Positions 30,200-41,573 are shown, counted from the first letter of the stretch. The stretch: 64,000 nt of DNA from Prionace glauca (GCA_037974335.1 CM075760.1:34605609-34669608), one strand, 5' to 3'. Numbers and translations are program-made. Notes: generated from the letters alone by a model not told the origin.

Positions 30200-31120
30200 T
30201 TTGTCAAATTGTTAAAGGCTACAGCACTGTTACCTTCGCTCGTAACCGTTATTCGAGGCCACATTTCAGACCGGGGAAATAACCCATCAATGATTCTCTT
30301 TTCCCCGGCTCCACAGTGAGTGAGACAGGGAGAAGCAGCAGGATTATATCCCTCAGTCTCCAATCGCCAGCAGAAAGCGGCGACTGCAGCTTCAGTCAGC
30401 GGGTTACTGCCCATCCCCGGGACACAAGGTCCAACCCCGTTCAAACCTCGCCATACACCGAACACAAGCTCAGCAAAACGCAGATAGATTATATCCGGCT
30501 CACTGAACCTTCGAGTAGCATTTACACAACACCCGAGTGATTCACAAACACAATTCACACCAACTTTCCAAAACTTTTCAGTGATAAATTTCCCCATTTG
30601 ATTGAAAAGCTGAGTGTTGGGAATCTGGAAATGAGCACCATGGGATTTGTGTTATCCAGTGACTTCTTTCCCACTGTTCACCCTCAGGTTTGTAATTCCA
30701 TTTGTGTTGTATATTGAAGCGAATCTTATATCAAAATTAGAAGAAAACAAGGAAAATATCGAACCTTGGAACAAATCCTGAGGGAAATGGATCACAATAT
30801 TCGGAAGGAGGTGCAGTTGTGAATGTGTTATTGATGATTGAGTGGAAAGTATTGGATCGCTGGGCTCCTGGTGGTCGGTTCCCTTCCCTCCCGCTGAATT
30901 CCTCCCTGTGATAAGAGACATGGATTAATTTTACCTGCCCGTCCATAGGAGAAAGGGAATAACCAACACACTACAGCAGTGCTGCAGGATCAACGGAACT
31001 AAAGAGACTTGTATAGAATTGTAAACAGTGCGGTCATGCTGCAGTTCTGGAACAGGTTTTACAGAAATAGAATTATGGTCAGTGACACACTAGTTTAGAA
31101 TATATAGAACTGTTGCTGTC
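30200..31120. other. No gene recognised
   Basis: The spacer between tRNA genes; no domain or repeat that I can name. Confidence 0.4.
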
Positions 31121-31123
31121 TCA

Positions 31124-31144
31124 GTCTTTGTGGCGCAATGGGCT

Positions 31145-31175
<31 letters not shown>

Positions 31176-31192
31176 GAGACCATCCAGGCTCG
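31124..31192 (+). tRNA. Diverged tRNA-Asn (GTT), probably a pseudogene
   Basis: GTCTTTGTGGCGCAATGGG, anticodon arm TTCGGCTGTTAACCGAA and GGTGGTTCGAGACCATCC are clear tRNA-Asn(GUU) features. The D arm is several bases short, and the acceptor stem GTCTTTG/CAGGCTC has two mismatches and two G-U pairs. Probably inactive. Confidence 0.75.
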
Positions 31193-31394
31193 GTATTTCA
31201 CTATTTTTTCACTATCAGCATTCACAGGCAAACACTTACCTGTTTGCAAAGGGTCCGTGGGTGCGAATGAAAAAAAAACTCTCAATTGTTACCGGCTGGA
31301 CAATTATCTGGTGTTACCAACAGTATTTAATTACAACCGACATCAAACATATTACATATAACATTATATACATGCTTCCATTATACTATTAAAC

Positions 31395-31735
31395 TTAAAG
31401 GAATACAATCGAATCATGAACTTGTGGCTGAGTATTTGTTCCAATTCCATATCCCTATTTCCATTCATTCCTGGACAGATCATAAATCTGTCGAACCCAA
31501 ACTGAAATGTGTTCAATGATGGAACATCAGGACCCTCTGGAGTAGAGAATTCCGAAGATTCACGAGCCTTTGAATGAAGCAATTTCTTCTCATTGATGTC
31601 CCAAATCATCAGCACCTTATCCTGAGATTGTGTCCCCGTGTTTCAGATTCCCGGATCAGGGGAAATAATGTTTCAGTTTTTTTAATACTATTTATTGTTT
31701 CTCGTTCAAGGTGTTGAGATTTTCCAGCATTTTTA
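31395..31735 (-). mobile_element. Old CR1-like LINE relic
   Basis: The minus strand retains decayed C-terminal RT/tail phrases. The plus strand shows agtagagaattccgaagatt and gagattgtgtccccgtgttt, the counterparts of agagaattccagagatt and gaggctgtgccccctagt in young copies. Confidence 0.6.
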
Positions 31736-31878
31736 CAGGAGGAACCAGTAAGGGCAACGTAAGTATGAATTGGTGTTGGCCATTGACGGGATTGTTCAAC
31801 GGGATTTACATTTCTCTCTGCTATTCAAGGTGGCAGGAATATTGAACGACGATTTTCAGGCTGCTTGTGAGTGTCGGG

Positions 31879-31950
31879 GGTTCCGTGGTGTAATGGCGAG
31901 CACTCTGGACTTTGAATCCAGTGATCCGAGTTCAAATCTCGGCGGGACCT
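31879..31950 (+). tRNA. tRNA-Gln (TTG anticodon)
   Basis: GGTTCCGTGGTGTAATGGCG, anticodon arm CTGGACTTTGAATCCAG and T arm CGAGTTCAAATCTCG. The acceptor GGTTCCG/CGGGACC pairs fully with one G-U. 72 nt with no intron; likely functional. Confidence 0.93.
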
Positions 31951-32205
31951 TGTTTTCATACACAGATTGTTGATTTGCCGAAGAGTATTTTGTTTAAATG
32001 TATTACAAAGCACCGATCGAGAGGACAATTTGTCGGCCAGTTCAATTGGTATGACAATGCACAGTGTGATGATCCTCTGTTGCCAGATGCCTGCAATGTC
32101 AGTGGTTCTCGTGTTTTTGCTGCTCTTTAACTCCTCTGTTGGAAAATAAAAAGAAGCAGTTGGTGTCACACAATAACAATTCGACTGGAGTCTGGCAATT
32201 ATTGA

Positions 32206-32210
<5 letters not shown>

Positions 32211-32248
<38 letters not shown>

Positions 32249-32257
32249 AGTGAGAGT

Positions 32258-32290
<33 letters not shown>
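32211..32290. repeat. (TG)n(AG)n microsatellite
   Basis: A pure TG run is followed by GTGAGA units and an AG run. Confidence 0.95.
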
Positions 32291-32954
32291 TGTGGAGGTG
32301 TGTGTGCATATGTGATGCCCCCGCATTGCCCCAAATCTTATAAATTGCCGCCCCCCCCCAAACTTGCCTTAATCTAGTCCACCTCAATAAAATCACTCGT
32401 CAATCTCCTTCTCTCCAATAGACAACAATCCCAGCATCAGAAACCAGAAACTTCTGGCTAATTTGAACTTTTCAAAATAAAACTTACTCCAAAGAAATCC
32501 CTCCATCTGTTTTAACGGAAATTTGTCAACGGTAAAAAAAAAATCTGTGTATTTTGCTTCTTAAAATTAAACATGTTTAGAAGAAATTCTTCAACAGATT
32601 TCATCAACTTTTTTGGAAATTATTTTCATCATTCTGAAAAATGTAATGTTTCCATGTTTCTTTTCGAGAAATTTCCAACTTTTCAAAAGGTAGCTTAAAC
32701 TTGCTGATCTTTTTTTCCCAATACTTTAACGAAAAATTGTCATTTAAAAAAGAAACTTTTTTTTTCAAAAGAAAAGTTTTTCAGTTTTTTTTTTAGTCAG
32801 CATTGTTTTTGAAAAATAAGTAGGTAAGGTAAATATCTTCATAGAAGCTGACTGCATTTGGTCAACATTTCCCTGAATTGGTCTAAAATCAGTGAACATA
32901 TATTTTTCATCCACACAAATATGGACTTTTTGAACTAATGTTACAATAACATAG

Positions 32955-33027
32955 CGAACCAGCCAGGAGTCGAACCTGGAATCTTCTGATCCGTAGTCAG
33001 ACGCGTTATCCATTGCGCCACTGGCCC
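32955..33027 (-). tRNA. tRNA-Arg (ACG anticodon)
   Basis: The minus strand begins GGGCCAGTGGCGCAATGGAT. The anticodon arm CTGACTACGGATCAG has ACG in the loop, and the T arm is CCAGGTTCGACTCCTGG. The acceptor GGGCCAG/CTGGTTC pairs with two G-U. Matches vertebrate tRNA-Arg(ACG); likely functional. Confidence 0.93.
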
Positions 33028-33184
33028 ACGGCGAAAACAGCTGCAGCACTATTTACATATCCGTCGGAAGCTTCAAAATTAGCGGAAACATGGTCAAAAT
33101 ATATTCGATTTAGTGAGGAAATGTTACAGAATTGAAATTGTTTATTCTCACTCACAGTCATTCCACTTTGCCTTGAATTGAGTT

Positions 33185-33260
33185 AAGCTGCTGTGCTGGG
33201 ATTCGAACCCTGGTTTTCAAAGCTTCATTTTCTTCTCTGCGTTATCAGTCCAGCGTCAAC
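33185..33260 (-). pseudogene. tRNA-Ser-like relic
   Basis: The minus strand keeps GGACTGATAA (compare GGACTGCTAA of tRNA-Ser) and a T arm GGGTTCGAATCCC with a long variable region. The acceptor stem cannot be paired. Confidence 0.4.
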
Positions 33261-33785
33261 AGCATGACTGGAAACCACACCCCTCCCGCCAGTGAATCCA
33301 CTATTGAATATTACCTGAATATAGTATCTTACAATCATATGACACTGGCTCTTACTTGGGCCTCAAAATATATTCAGGAAAAGACAAAAGTGCAGAAAAT
33401 TCATGACAAACTGAGCTGGAAAGAAGATAAACCTATTCTGACTCAGCACACTTGTTATCAGTTCGTTCAGCGGCTAAAAGAGCAGGGCAGAGGCTGGGAA
33501 TCCTGCAGGAGTAACTCCCCTCCTGACTCCCAAAAAACATCGAACATAGAACAGTCCAACACACTGCAGGTCATCCGTCTCACGATGTTGTGCTGAGCTT
33601 TGTCCGAAACCAAGATCAAGATCAAGTTCAAGCTATCCCACTCCCTATCATTCTGGTGTGCTCCACGTGTCTACCCAATAACCGCACGGAAAGAGCCCAG
33701 TCGGACACCCACACCCATCCTGACCCCGCCTGCCATGAGACATCTGGACGGGGCAAGTTCCTTCTGATTCCCGCTCCACAGATAG
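33260..33785. other. No gene recognised
   Basis: Small open frames without domains. Confidence 0.4.
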
Positions 33786-33799
33786 AGCCAGGAATACTG

Positions 33800-34815
33800 A
33801 CATCACCCGGCAACGCAACAGAATGTTACAGTTGGACAGAAAGTTGGTTAGACCGCATTTGGAGTACTGCGTCCAGTTCTGGTCACCTTACTACCGGAAG
33901 GACATGGAGACTCTGGAGAGAGTGCAGAGGAGGTTTATCAGGATGTTGCCTGGTATGGAAGGACTGGGGTATGGAAGGGCAGCACAGTAGGACAGCAGTC
34001 AGCACTGCTGCTTCACAGCTCCAGGGGCCTGGGTTCGATTCTCGGCTCGGGTCACTGTCTGGATGGAGTTTGCACATTCTCCTCATGTCTGCGTAGATTT
34101 CCTCCGGGTGCTCCGGTTTCCTCCCACAGTCCAAAGATGTGCAGGTTAGGTTGATTGGCCATGCTAAGAAATTGCCCCTTAGTGTCCAGGGATGCTTAGG
34201 TTAGAGGGATTACAAAGAACAAAGAACAATCCAGCACGGGAAACAGGCCCTTCGGCCCAACGAGCCCGCATTAGTGGGTGTAATATGTAGGGATGTGGGG
34301 GTAGGGCCTGGGTGGGATTGTGTTCGGTGCAGACTCGATGGGCCGAAGGGCCTCTTTCTGCATTGTAGGGTTCTATGATTCTAAGTTATAAGGACGGATT
34401 GAACAAATTGGGGCCGTTTTCCCTTGAAAGACGGCGACTGAGGGGGAATCTAATAGACGTATATAAGATTATGAAGGGTATAGATAGAGTAAACAGAGGT
34501 AAGCTATTTCCTACGATAGAGACACATAGGACAAGGGGCCATTGGCTGAAGGTGAGGGGGGACAGGTATAACACAGGTATTAGAGGGAGGTTCTTCACAA
34601 GAAGGGTAGTGGGGGTATAGAATGCTCTGCCAAGTAAGGTGGTGGAGGCAAACACGCTAGAGTCATTTGAGAGTAACTTAGACAGGCACATGAGTGGGTT
34701 GGAGATGTGTGGATATAGGAGATTGTTTTAAGTAAGGGTCATTAGCATTGGGGAGTCCCTAGTAAGGTAAATGGATATTTCCTATTTCTTAGGTTATGTT
34801 CTTATGTTCTTATAT
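33800..34815 (+). mobile_element. CR1-like LINE 3' half, interrupted by a SINE
   Basis: The first part, about 33830-33975, reads RKLVRPHLEYCVQFWSPYYR-like sequence and VQRRFIRMLPGMEGLGY. The second part, 34384-34815, resumes YKDGLNKLGPFSLERRRLRG, IMKGIDRVNRGKLFP and FFTRRVVGV, ending in a ttatgttcttatgttcttat tail. The coding order is continuous across the SINE. Confidence 0.82.
33976..34383 (+). mobile_element. tRNA-derived SINE nested in the LINE
   Basis: A tRNA-related head (gggcagcacagtaggacagc ... gggttcgattctcggctcgg) and body (tttcctccgggtgctccggt, ccacagtccaaagatgtgca). The tail shows gatgggccgaagggcctctt and ends gttctatgattctaa. About 58 bp (34215-34272: caaagaacaatccagcacgg, cttcggcccaacgagcccgc) of another retroposon tail is inserted within it, flanked by atta on both sides. 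Confidence 0.85.
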
Positions 34816-34984
34816 GGTACCATAAAATTTTTTTTTTTCCTTTTCATTCACAGGTTTTAAATCGGTCTGCCTTGTGTCCAACGAGGGGCATACATGCAAT
34901 GGGTTGTACTTGGGCTACTCTTGGTTGTTCGAGATTGGCCTAGTGCTTCATGTCGTTAGTGTGTGACTAAACTGGACCAGATAC

Positions 34985-35290
34985 TGGGCAAGACGACAGC
35001 TCAGTGACTATCACTGATTGCTGTGCAGACACATGGATTTGGGCCGGTGTCTGTGGGAGTTTGCGCATTCCCCCTGTGCTTGAGTGGGTTTTCTCCAGGT
35101 GCTCCGGTTTCCTCCCACACCCCAAAGATGTGCTGTTAGGCTGACTGGCAGTAATAAATTGTCCGTAAATCAGTTTCCCTCAATCTGGCTGGCCATAAAA
35201 CATTAGATAAGGGTCGTGGGTGGAGAGGGGGACTGGTGGTGTTGAGATGGCTGCATGGGCTCGTTGGGCCGAAGGACCTGTTTCCCGGGC
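34985..35290 (+). mobile_element. Diverged tRNA-derived SINE
   Basis: Contains acgacagctcagtgactatc-like head debris, tttctccaggtgctccggtt, caccccaaagatgtgctgtt and a tail gttgggccgaaggacctgtt. Confidence 0.7.
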
Positions 35291-35304
35291 TGTTTTTGTT
35301 CTTT

Positions 35305-35640
35305 GTTCTTTTATCAGTTTAGGCAGCAAATTCTAGACACCCACCATCACTTGAACGAGAACCTTCTTCCTAATGCCCCCTCTAATCCTTCCACCAATCA
35401 CTTTATATCTGTGCAGCTCCCACCCACCCACCCACAATAAGTGACCTCTCTCTGCTCAGGGGAAACTGGCCTTTTCTGTCCACCCTGTCTTGGCTCCCTC
35501 ATAATTTTGGACACTTCAGTTCGATCCCCCTCAGCCTCCTCTGCTCTGGGGAAACAAACCTTGCCAATCCAATCTTTCCTCATCACCACAATTCCCCAGC
35601 CCTGGCAAGACTGTTGTAAATCCAAATGGTTATCCAATCC
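35305..35640 (-). mobile_element. Old CR1-like LINE fragment
   Basis: Minus-strand frames give REPRQGGQKRPVSPEQ and EEAEGDRTEVSKIM-like sequence. On the plus strand, cttcagttcgatccccctca and ctggggaaacaaaccttgcc correspond to conserved LINE C-terminal positions. Confidence 0.6.
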
Positions 35641-35689
35641 GACTTAACTGTCCATTTAACATTGTCCCATCAACAACTGTGAACAACCA

Positions 35690-35997
35690 CCAGATACTGG
35701 CACCACTGTGGCACACTGGTTCGCACTGCTGCCTCAAAGGGACTTGGTTCAATTCTGGCCTCGTGTGACTGTGTGGAGTTTGCATGTTCTCCCCATGTCT
35801 GCGTGGGTGTCCTCCAGGTGCTCCGGTTTCCTCCCACTGTTCAAAGATGTACGGGAGAGGTTGATTGGTCATGCTTTAGTGACAGGGGGAGTTGCAGGGT
35901 AAATGTGTGGGATACGGGGACAGGGCATGGATGGGATTGTGGTCAGTGCAGACTTGATGGACTGAATGGCCTCCCGTGTACTGTAGGGATTTTACAC
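35690..35997 (+). mobile_element. tRNA-derived SINE
   Basis: Head ggcacactggttcgcactgc and ggttcaattctggcctcgtg; body gtgctccggtttcctcccac and gattgtggtcagtgcagact; tail gtactgtagggatttta. A CR1 copy begins directly after it. Confidence 0.8.
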
Positions 35998-36016
35998 ACA
36001 AATGAGGAACAGAGAC

Positions 36017-37740
36017 TTTGTTTCTGTCTTCACGGAGGAGGACGTGAATAATTTGTGGGTGTTAGCGATGGAAAGGTGGTAGGAATGGAGGGTCTTAATG
36101 ACATTACTGTTACTAGAGAGGTGGTGCTCGACAGACTGGAGGGGCTGATTGTGGACAACTCCCCAGGACCGGATGGAATGCATCCGAGGGTTCTGAAAGA
36201 AATGGCGGAGGTGATAGCGGATACCTTGGTGGTTATTTTCCAGACGTCGCTGGATTCCGGGGAAGTGCCGGAAGATTGGAAAACGGCTAATGTTACGCCG
36301 TTGTTTAAGAAGGGTGCCAGGCAAAAGGCGGGGAATTATAGGCTGGTTAGTTTAACGTCTGTGGTAGGTAAAATGTTAGAAACCGTCATTAAGGAGGAAA
36401 TAGCGAGGCATCTTGAGGGGATTTGCTTGATAGGGCGGACGCAACACGGTTTCATTAAAGGGAAGTCGTGTCTGACAAATTTACTGGAGTTCTATGAGGA
36501 TGTGTCTAGGGCAGTGGATAGAGGAGAGCCGGTGGATGTGGTCTTTCTGGATTTTCAGAAGGCGTTTGACAAGGTACCTCACAAGAGGTTATTGCAGAAG
36601 GTCAGGGGACATGGAGTTGGGGGTAGGGTGTTAGCGTGGATAGAGAATTGGTTGTCAAATAGGAGGCAGAGAGTGGGGGTCAATGGATGCTATTCGGATT
36701 GGCGGTTGGTGACTAGTGGGGTGCCCCAGGGGTCGGTGCTGGGGCCTCAGCTATTTACCATTTATATAGATGATCTGGAGGAGGGAACCGAGTGCAGGGT
36801 GTCAAAATTTGCTGATGACACCAAGATTGGGGGAAAGGCAAATTGTGCGGAGGGTGTGGAGAGTCTGCAGAAGGATCTAGATAGGCTGGGCGAATGGGCC
36901 AGGAAATGGCAAATGGAATTTAATGTTGGCAAGTGTGAGGTGGTCCACTTTGGTAGGAGGAATGGTAGGAAGGACTATTACTTACGGGGCGAAAAACTGC
37001 AGCAGGCGACGGTGCAGAGGGACCTCGGGGTCCTTGTGCATGAGTCGCAAAAACCCAGCTTGCAGGTGCAGCAGGTGGTCAGGAAGGCGAATGGGATGCT
37101 GGCCTTCATAGCGAGGGGGATTGAATATAAAAGTAGGGAGGTCTTGCTGCAGCTGTATAGGGCATTGGTGAGGCCGCAGCTGGAGTACTGTGTGCAGTTT
37201 TGGGCGCCGCACCTGCGCAAGGATATTTTGGCCCTGGAGGGAGTGCAGAAGAGGTTTACTCGGCTGATACCAGAGTTGAGGGGATTGAGCTATGAGGAGA
37301 GGCTGAATAAACTAGGCTTGTACTCGTTAGAGTTTAGAAGAATGAGGGGAGATCTCATTGAGACGTATAAGATGATGAATGGGATGGATAGGATAGAGGT
37401 GGAGAGACTCTTCCCGCTCAAAAAAGACAGTAGGATTAGGGGGCACAGCCTCAAGATAAAGGGGGGGCGGTTTAGAACAGAGTTGAGGAGGAACTTCTTC
37501 ACTGAAAGGGTGGTGAATCTCTGGAATTCTCTGCCCGTTGAAGTGGTGGAGGCTGCCTCGCTAAATATTTTTAAGAAACGGGTTGATGGGTTTTTGATAA
37601 GAGAAGGGATTAAGGGTTATGGGGAGAGGGCGGGAAGGTGGAGCTGAGTCACGACAGATCAGCCATGATCTTATTGAATGGCGGGGCAGGCTCGAAGGGC
37701 CAGATGGCCTACTCCTGCTCCTATTTCTTATGTTCTTAAA
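36017..37740 (+). mobile_element. CR1-like LINE, 5'-truncated, RT frame open
   Basis: The frame 36055-37647 (530 codons, open) has the full RT: GKMLETVIKEEIARHLEG, FLDFQKAFDKVPH, TSGVPQGSVLGPQLF, KFADDTKIGG and LVRPQLEYCVQFWAPHLRK, ending at the usual stop after GYGERAGRWS. The 3' tail is ttcttatgttctta. The sequence is very close to the 27-kb copy, so both are recent. Endonuclease and ORF1 are absent. Confidence 0.92.
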
Positions 37741-37944
37741 TGTTGGGGTACTTATTCAGAAAACAATAGGATATTTGTTGACATGTTCAGGTAAATCTCA
37801 ATGATGGTCATTGTCCAGATCTACATTAAAACAATGGTGTAGTCCAAGGTTAAAAGTCATTTATCCTGAAATTGGACATTGCCACTGACTCCCAATATAA
37901 CCGAGAGATGTAAACTCACACCACACCCTGATGTGGCGAAAGGG

Positions 37945-38232
37945 ACTCCTCTCAGTTATTACAATCTGGGCCTTGTGTCAGTAATCTCTGTCCTAAGCTT
38001 CTCTCAGTTATTACAATCTGGGCCTTGTATCAGTAATCTCTGTCCTAAGCCTCCCTCAGTTATTACAATCTGGGCCTTGTATCACTAATCTCTGCCCTAA
38101 ATCTCCCTCAGTTATTACAATCTGGGCCTTGTATCAGTAATCTCTGTCCTAAGCCTCTCTCAATTATTACAATCTGGGCCTTGTATCAGTAATCTCTGCC
38201 CTAAATCTCTCTGTTATTACAATCTCGACCTT
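37945..38232 (+). repeat. 52-bp minisatellite, about 5.5 copies
   Basis: The unit ctcagttattacaatctggg ... ccttgtatcagtaatctctg starts at 37951, 38003, 38055, 38107 and 38159, an exact 52-bp spacing, plus a partial sixth unit. Copies differ by a few bases (tcctaagc / ccctaaat). Confidence 0.95.
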
Positions 38233-38425
38233 AAGAAGAGGACACAGAAATTTAATATAATTGACAACAGAATTGAAGGGGGTGATAAGGAGATTTTTTT
38301 ACACAACAATATGATCTAGAATGCACAACCTGACATGTGCTAGAAGCAGGTTTAATAGTAACTTTAAAAGAAAATTGGATTAATATTGATGGAGTTATGG
38401 TGAATTGGATTAATTAGATAGTTCA
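38233..38425 (+). mobile_element. LINE 3'-end relic
   Basis: Decayed CR1-type C-terminus (tttttacacaacaatatgat; gctagaagcaggtttaatag). Low information content. Confidence 0.4.
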
Positions 38426-38960
38426 CTCATCTTTTTGACATTTTGAATGTTTCTCCTCTAAGGTTTTAATATTTGATCTTTTCAGTCACAACGTGTCTGA
38501 AACAGAAGATTAAACCATTGGGTTTGATGAGCTGTCAGATCTGTTTCCTATGTGTCTGTGTAACTTGAGAACTGCAGATAACCATGAGAAGGAACTGATT
38601 ATTTTCAGTTCCTCTAACAGATATACCTCAGATATCGGGAATCTCAGGAGATCCTCATGCCCTCATTATTCCCTCCCCAAATATAACAGCTCTCAGTCAG
38701 GCTGAGTCAGTCACATGTGTCTCTGCTATGATGTTTCCACTTCTATTTTATCACTCACTTCCCAGTGACACTCACCATAACACAGACACTTTAAAATATC
38801 ATTGCTCCCTTACATCTTGTCCTCCTATTATAATCGATTGTTTGTTGGGCCTCTTGTCTCCCTTAAGATCAGATTACCTGCAGTTCAAATGACCTCAGAG
38901 ACACTGAAACTGACTTTGTGATTATTATTATACCAGACTCCAGTCAGCCCCAGGAGCTGC
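38425..38960. other. No gene recognised
   Basis: AT-rich; no domain or repeat recognised. Confidence 0.4.
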
Positions 38961-38965
38961 AGTTG

Positions 38966-39120
38966 TAAAATACAGTAAGAAGTCTCACAACACCAGGTTT
39001 AAGTCCAAACAGTTCATTTGATAGTAAAGCTTGTGGGATTACTATCAAATAAACTGGTTGAACTTCAACCTGGTGTCGTGAGACTTCTTACTGTGTTCAC
39101 CCCAGTCCATCTCTATGTCA
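38966..39120. repeat. Fold-back family repeat, copy 4 (near-perfect hairpin)
   Basis: Left arm acagtaagaagtctcacaac ... gttcatttgatagtaa (38971-39027). Right arm ttactatcaaataaactggt ... gagacttcttactgt (39040-39097) is its inverse, with about 12 bp between the arms. Confidence 0.88.
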
Positions 39121-39124
39121 AGAC

Positions 39125-39310
39125 TAAAATCTCATTTTATCATAAAAATGAAATACTGCAGATGCTGGAATCTGAAACAAAAGCACAAAATGCTGGAAAA
39201 TCTCAGCAGGTCTGACAGCTTCTGTGGAGAAAGAATAGAATCAATGTCTCGAGTCTGGATGACCCTTTATCAGAGCTCTTATGAAGTGTCATCCAGACTT
39301 GAAATGGCTC
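39125..39310 (+). repeat. Interspersed repeat with internal inverted motif
   Basis: Phrases aatactgcagatgctggaat, aatgctggaaaatctcagca and gtctggatgaccctttatca. The inverse tgtcatccagacttg follows at 39289. A minus-strand copy of part of it lies at 55388-55470. Confidence 0.65.
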
Positions 39311-39399
39311 TATTCTCGAACCATTTTATCAATAGGTTTTGTGTTCTTAGTTTCCAAATGGTAGGTAAGAGACCTGTCTGGTACCCACTCGAGCTCTGA

Positions 39400-39880
39400 T
39401 TTTTCACTGGCCATGATGGGGTAAGATAATAACCATTCGGATCTACTCTCAAAGGGTCCACTTTTCAGTCCTGTGCAACTTGGAGTATACTGTCATTTCA
39501 CTGACTATCGGGTCACAAATCAGTCACAGTTTTAAATCACAAATTTAAGATAAATTAATTTAAACAATGCCTGAGAATGCTTCTTAATTCCTTAATCAAC
39601 TACCTACCACTGTTTGTTGATTGGTCAGACCCCCTTTTTTACAGAGTCGGGTATCTCAGCCACTGAACACCAGCCGGTCCTGGGATAAGTTTAATTCCAA
39701 CTCATTCCGAGTAAATATTCTCACCAGGTCGTCTGTCAGGGCCCTGCTAAACAGCTTTAATGCTCTGTAATTGCAGAAACTGAGCTGTCACAGGAATGTG
39801 ATCAAGATAGTCCAGTCCCATAATGCCTCACATTCAATCTGCAGTCCTTCAATTATAACAGAATATGTGTCTGTATGTAG
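39400..39880. other. No gene recognised
   Basis: No frame or repeat named. A piece of the repeat family noted at 21.9 kb follows at 39885-40000 (ctgccttcttgaactgctac, acacccacagtgctattgga). Confidence 0.4.
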
Positions 39881-40095
39881 CCGCCTCGGCCACGGTCAAC
39901 CCCAACACTGCCTTCTTGAACTGCTACAATGCCTGTAAATACACCCACAGTGCTATTGGAGTGATTTCCAGTTACACATTCCAGACTTTCACTAACTGTT
40001 GGTGGATACCAGATTGATATATTCCATTCATCCACACCCAAGGTCAGTTATCCCAATTTCATTATTGTCCAGGACAATATATTCACAATATCTTT

Positions 40096-41573
40096 AAAAC
40101 CCATCAACCCGCTTCTTAAAAATATTTAGCGAGGCAGCCTCCACCACTTCAACGGGCAGAGAATTCCAGAGATTCACCACCCTTTGAGTGAAGAATTTCC
40201 TCCTCAACTCCATTCTAAACCGCCTCCCCTTTATCTTGAGGCTGTGCCCCCTAGTCCTACTGTCTTTTTTGAGCGGGAAGAGTCTCTCCACCTCTATCCT
40301 ATCCATCCCATTCATCATCTTATACGTCTCAATGAGATCTCCCCTCATTCTTCTAAACTCTAACGAGTACAAGCCTAGTTTATTCAGCCTCTCCTCATAG
40401 CTCAATCCCCTCAACTCTGGTATCAGCCTAGTAAACCTCCTCTGCACTCCCTCCAGGGCTAAAATATCCTTGCGCAGGTGCGGCGCCCAAAACTGCACAA
40501 AGTACTCCAGCTGCGGCCTCACCAATGCCCTATACAGCTGCAGCAAGACCTCCCTACTTTTATATTCAATCCCCCTCACTATGAAGGCCAGCATCCCATT
40601 CGCTTTCCTGACCACCTGCTGCACCTGCAAGCTGGGTTTTTGCAACTCATGCACAAGGACCCCGAGGTCCCTCTGCACCGTCGCCTGCTGCAGTTTTTCG
40701 CCATTCCTACCATTCCTCCTACCAAAGTGGACCACCTCACACTTGCCAACATTAAATTCCATTTGCCATTTCCTGGCCCATTCGCCCAGCCTATATAGAT
40801 CCTACTGCAGACTCTCTACACCCTCCGCACAATTTGCCTTTCCCCCAATCTTGGTGTCATCAGCAAATTTCGACACCCTGCACTCGGTTCCCTCCTCCAG
40901 ATCATCTATACAAATGGTAAGTAGCTGAGGCCCCAGCACCGACCCCTGGGGCACCCCACTAGTCATCAACCACCAATCCGAATAGCACCCATTGACCCCC
41001 ACTCTCTGCCTCCTATTTGACAACCAATCCTCTATCCACGCTAACACCCAACCCCCAACTCCATGTCCCCTGACCTTCTGCAATAACCTCTTGTGAGGTA
41101 CCTTGTCAAACGCCTTCTGAAAATCCAGAAAGACCACATCCACTGGCTCTCCTCTATCCACTGCCCTAGACACATCCTCATAGAACTCCAGTAAATTTGT
41201 CAGACACGACTTCCCTTTAATGAAACCGTGTTGCGTCCGCCCTATCAAGCAATTCCCCTCAAGATGCCTCGCTATTTCCTCTTTAATGACGGATTCTAAC
41301 ATTTTACCTACCACAGACGTTAAACTAACCGGCCTATAATTCCCCGCCTTTTGCCTGGCACCCTTCTTAAACAATGGCGTAACATTAGCCGTTTTCCAAT
41401 CTTCCGGCACTTCCCCGGAATCCAGCGACGTCTGGAAATAGGGATTTAGGGTTATGGGGAGAGGGCGGGAAGGTGGAACTCAGCCACGACAAATCAGCCA
41501 TGATCTTATTGAATGGCGGGGCAGGCTCGAAGGGCTAGATGGCCTACTCCTGCTCCTATTTCTTATGTTCTTA
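40096..41573. mobile_element. CR1-like LINE with inverted 5' segment (twin-priming geometry)
   Basis: Region 40096-41438 is CR1 on the minus strand, running from the RT N-terminal part (VPEDWKTANVTPLF) to RVDGF. Region 41439-41573 is the plus-strand remainder, starting at gggatttagggttatgggga and ending in ttcttatgttcttatgt. The two segments are consecutive parts of one LINE with only about a dozen bases missing between them. The RT frame in the inverted segment is split by a short deletion and stop near 40.7-40.8 kb. Confidence 0.85.

Noticed and set aside
37945-38232. Regular repeats considered as a CRISPR-like array
   Set aside because: Units are contiguous without unique spacers, and the context is vertebrate. 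It is a minisatellite.
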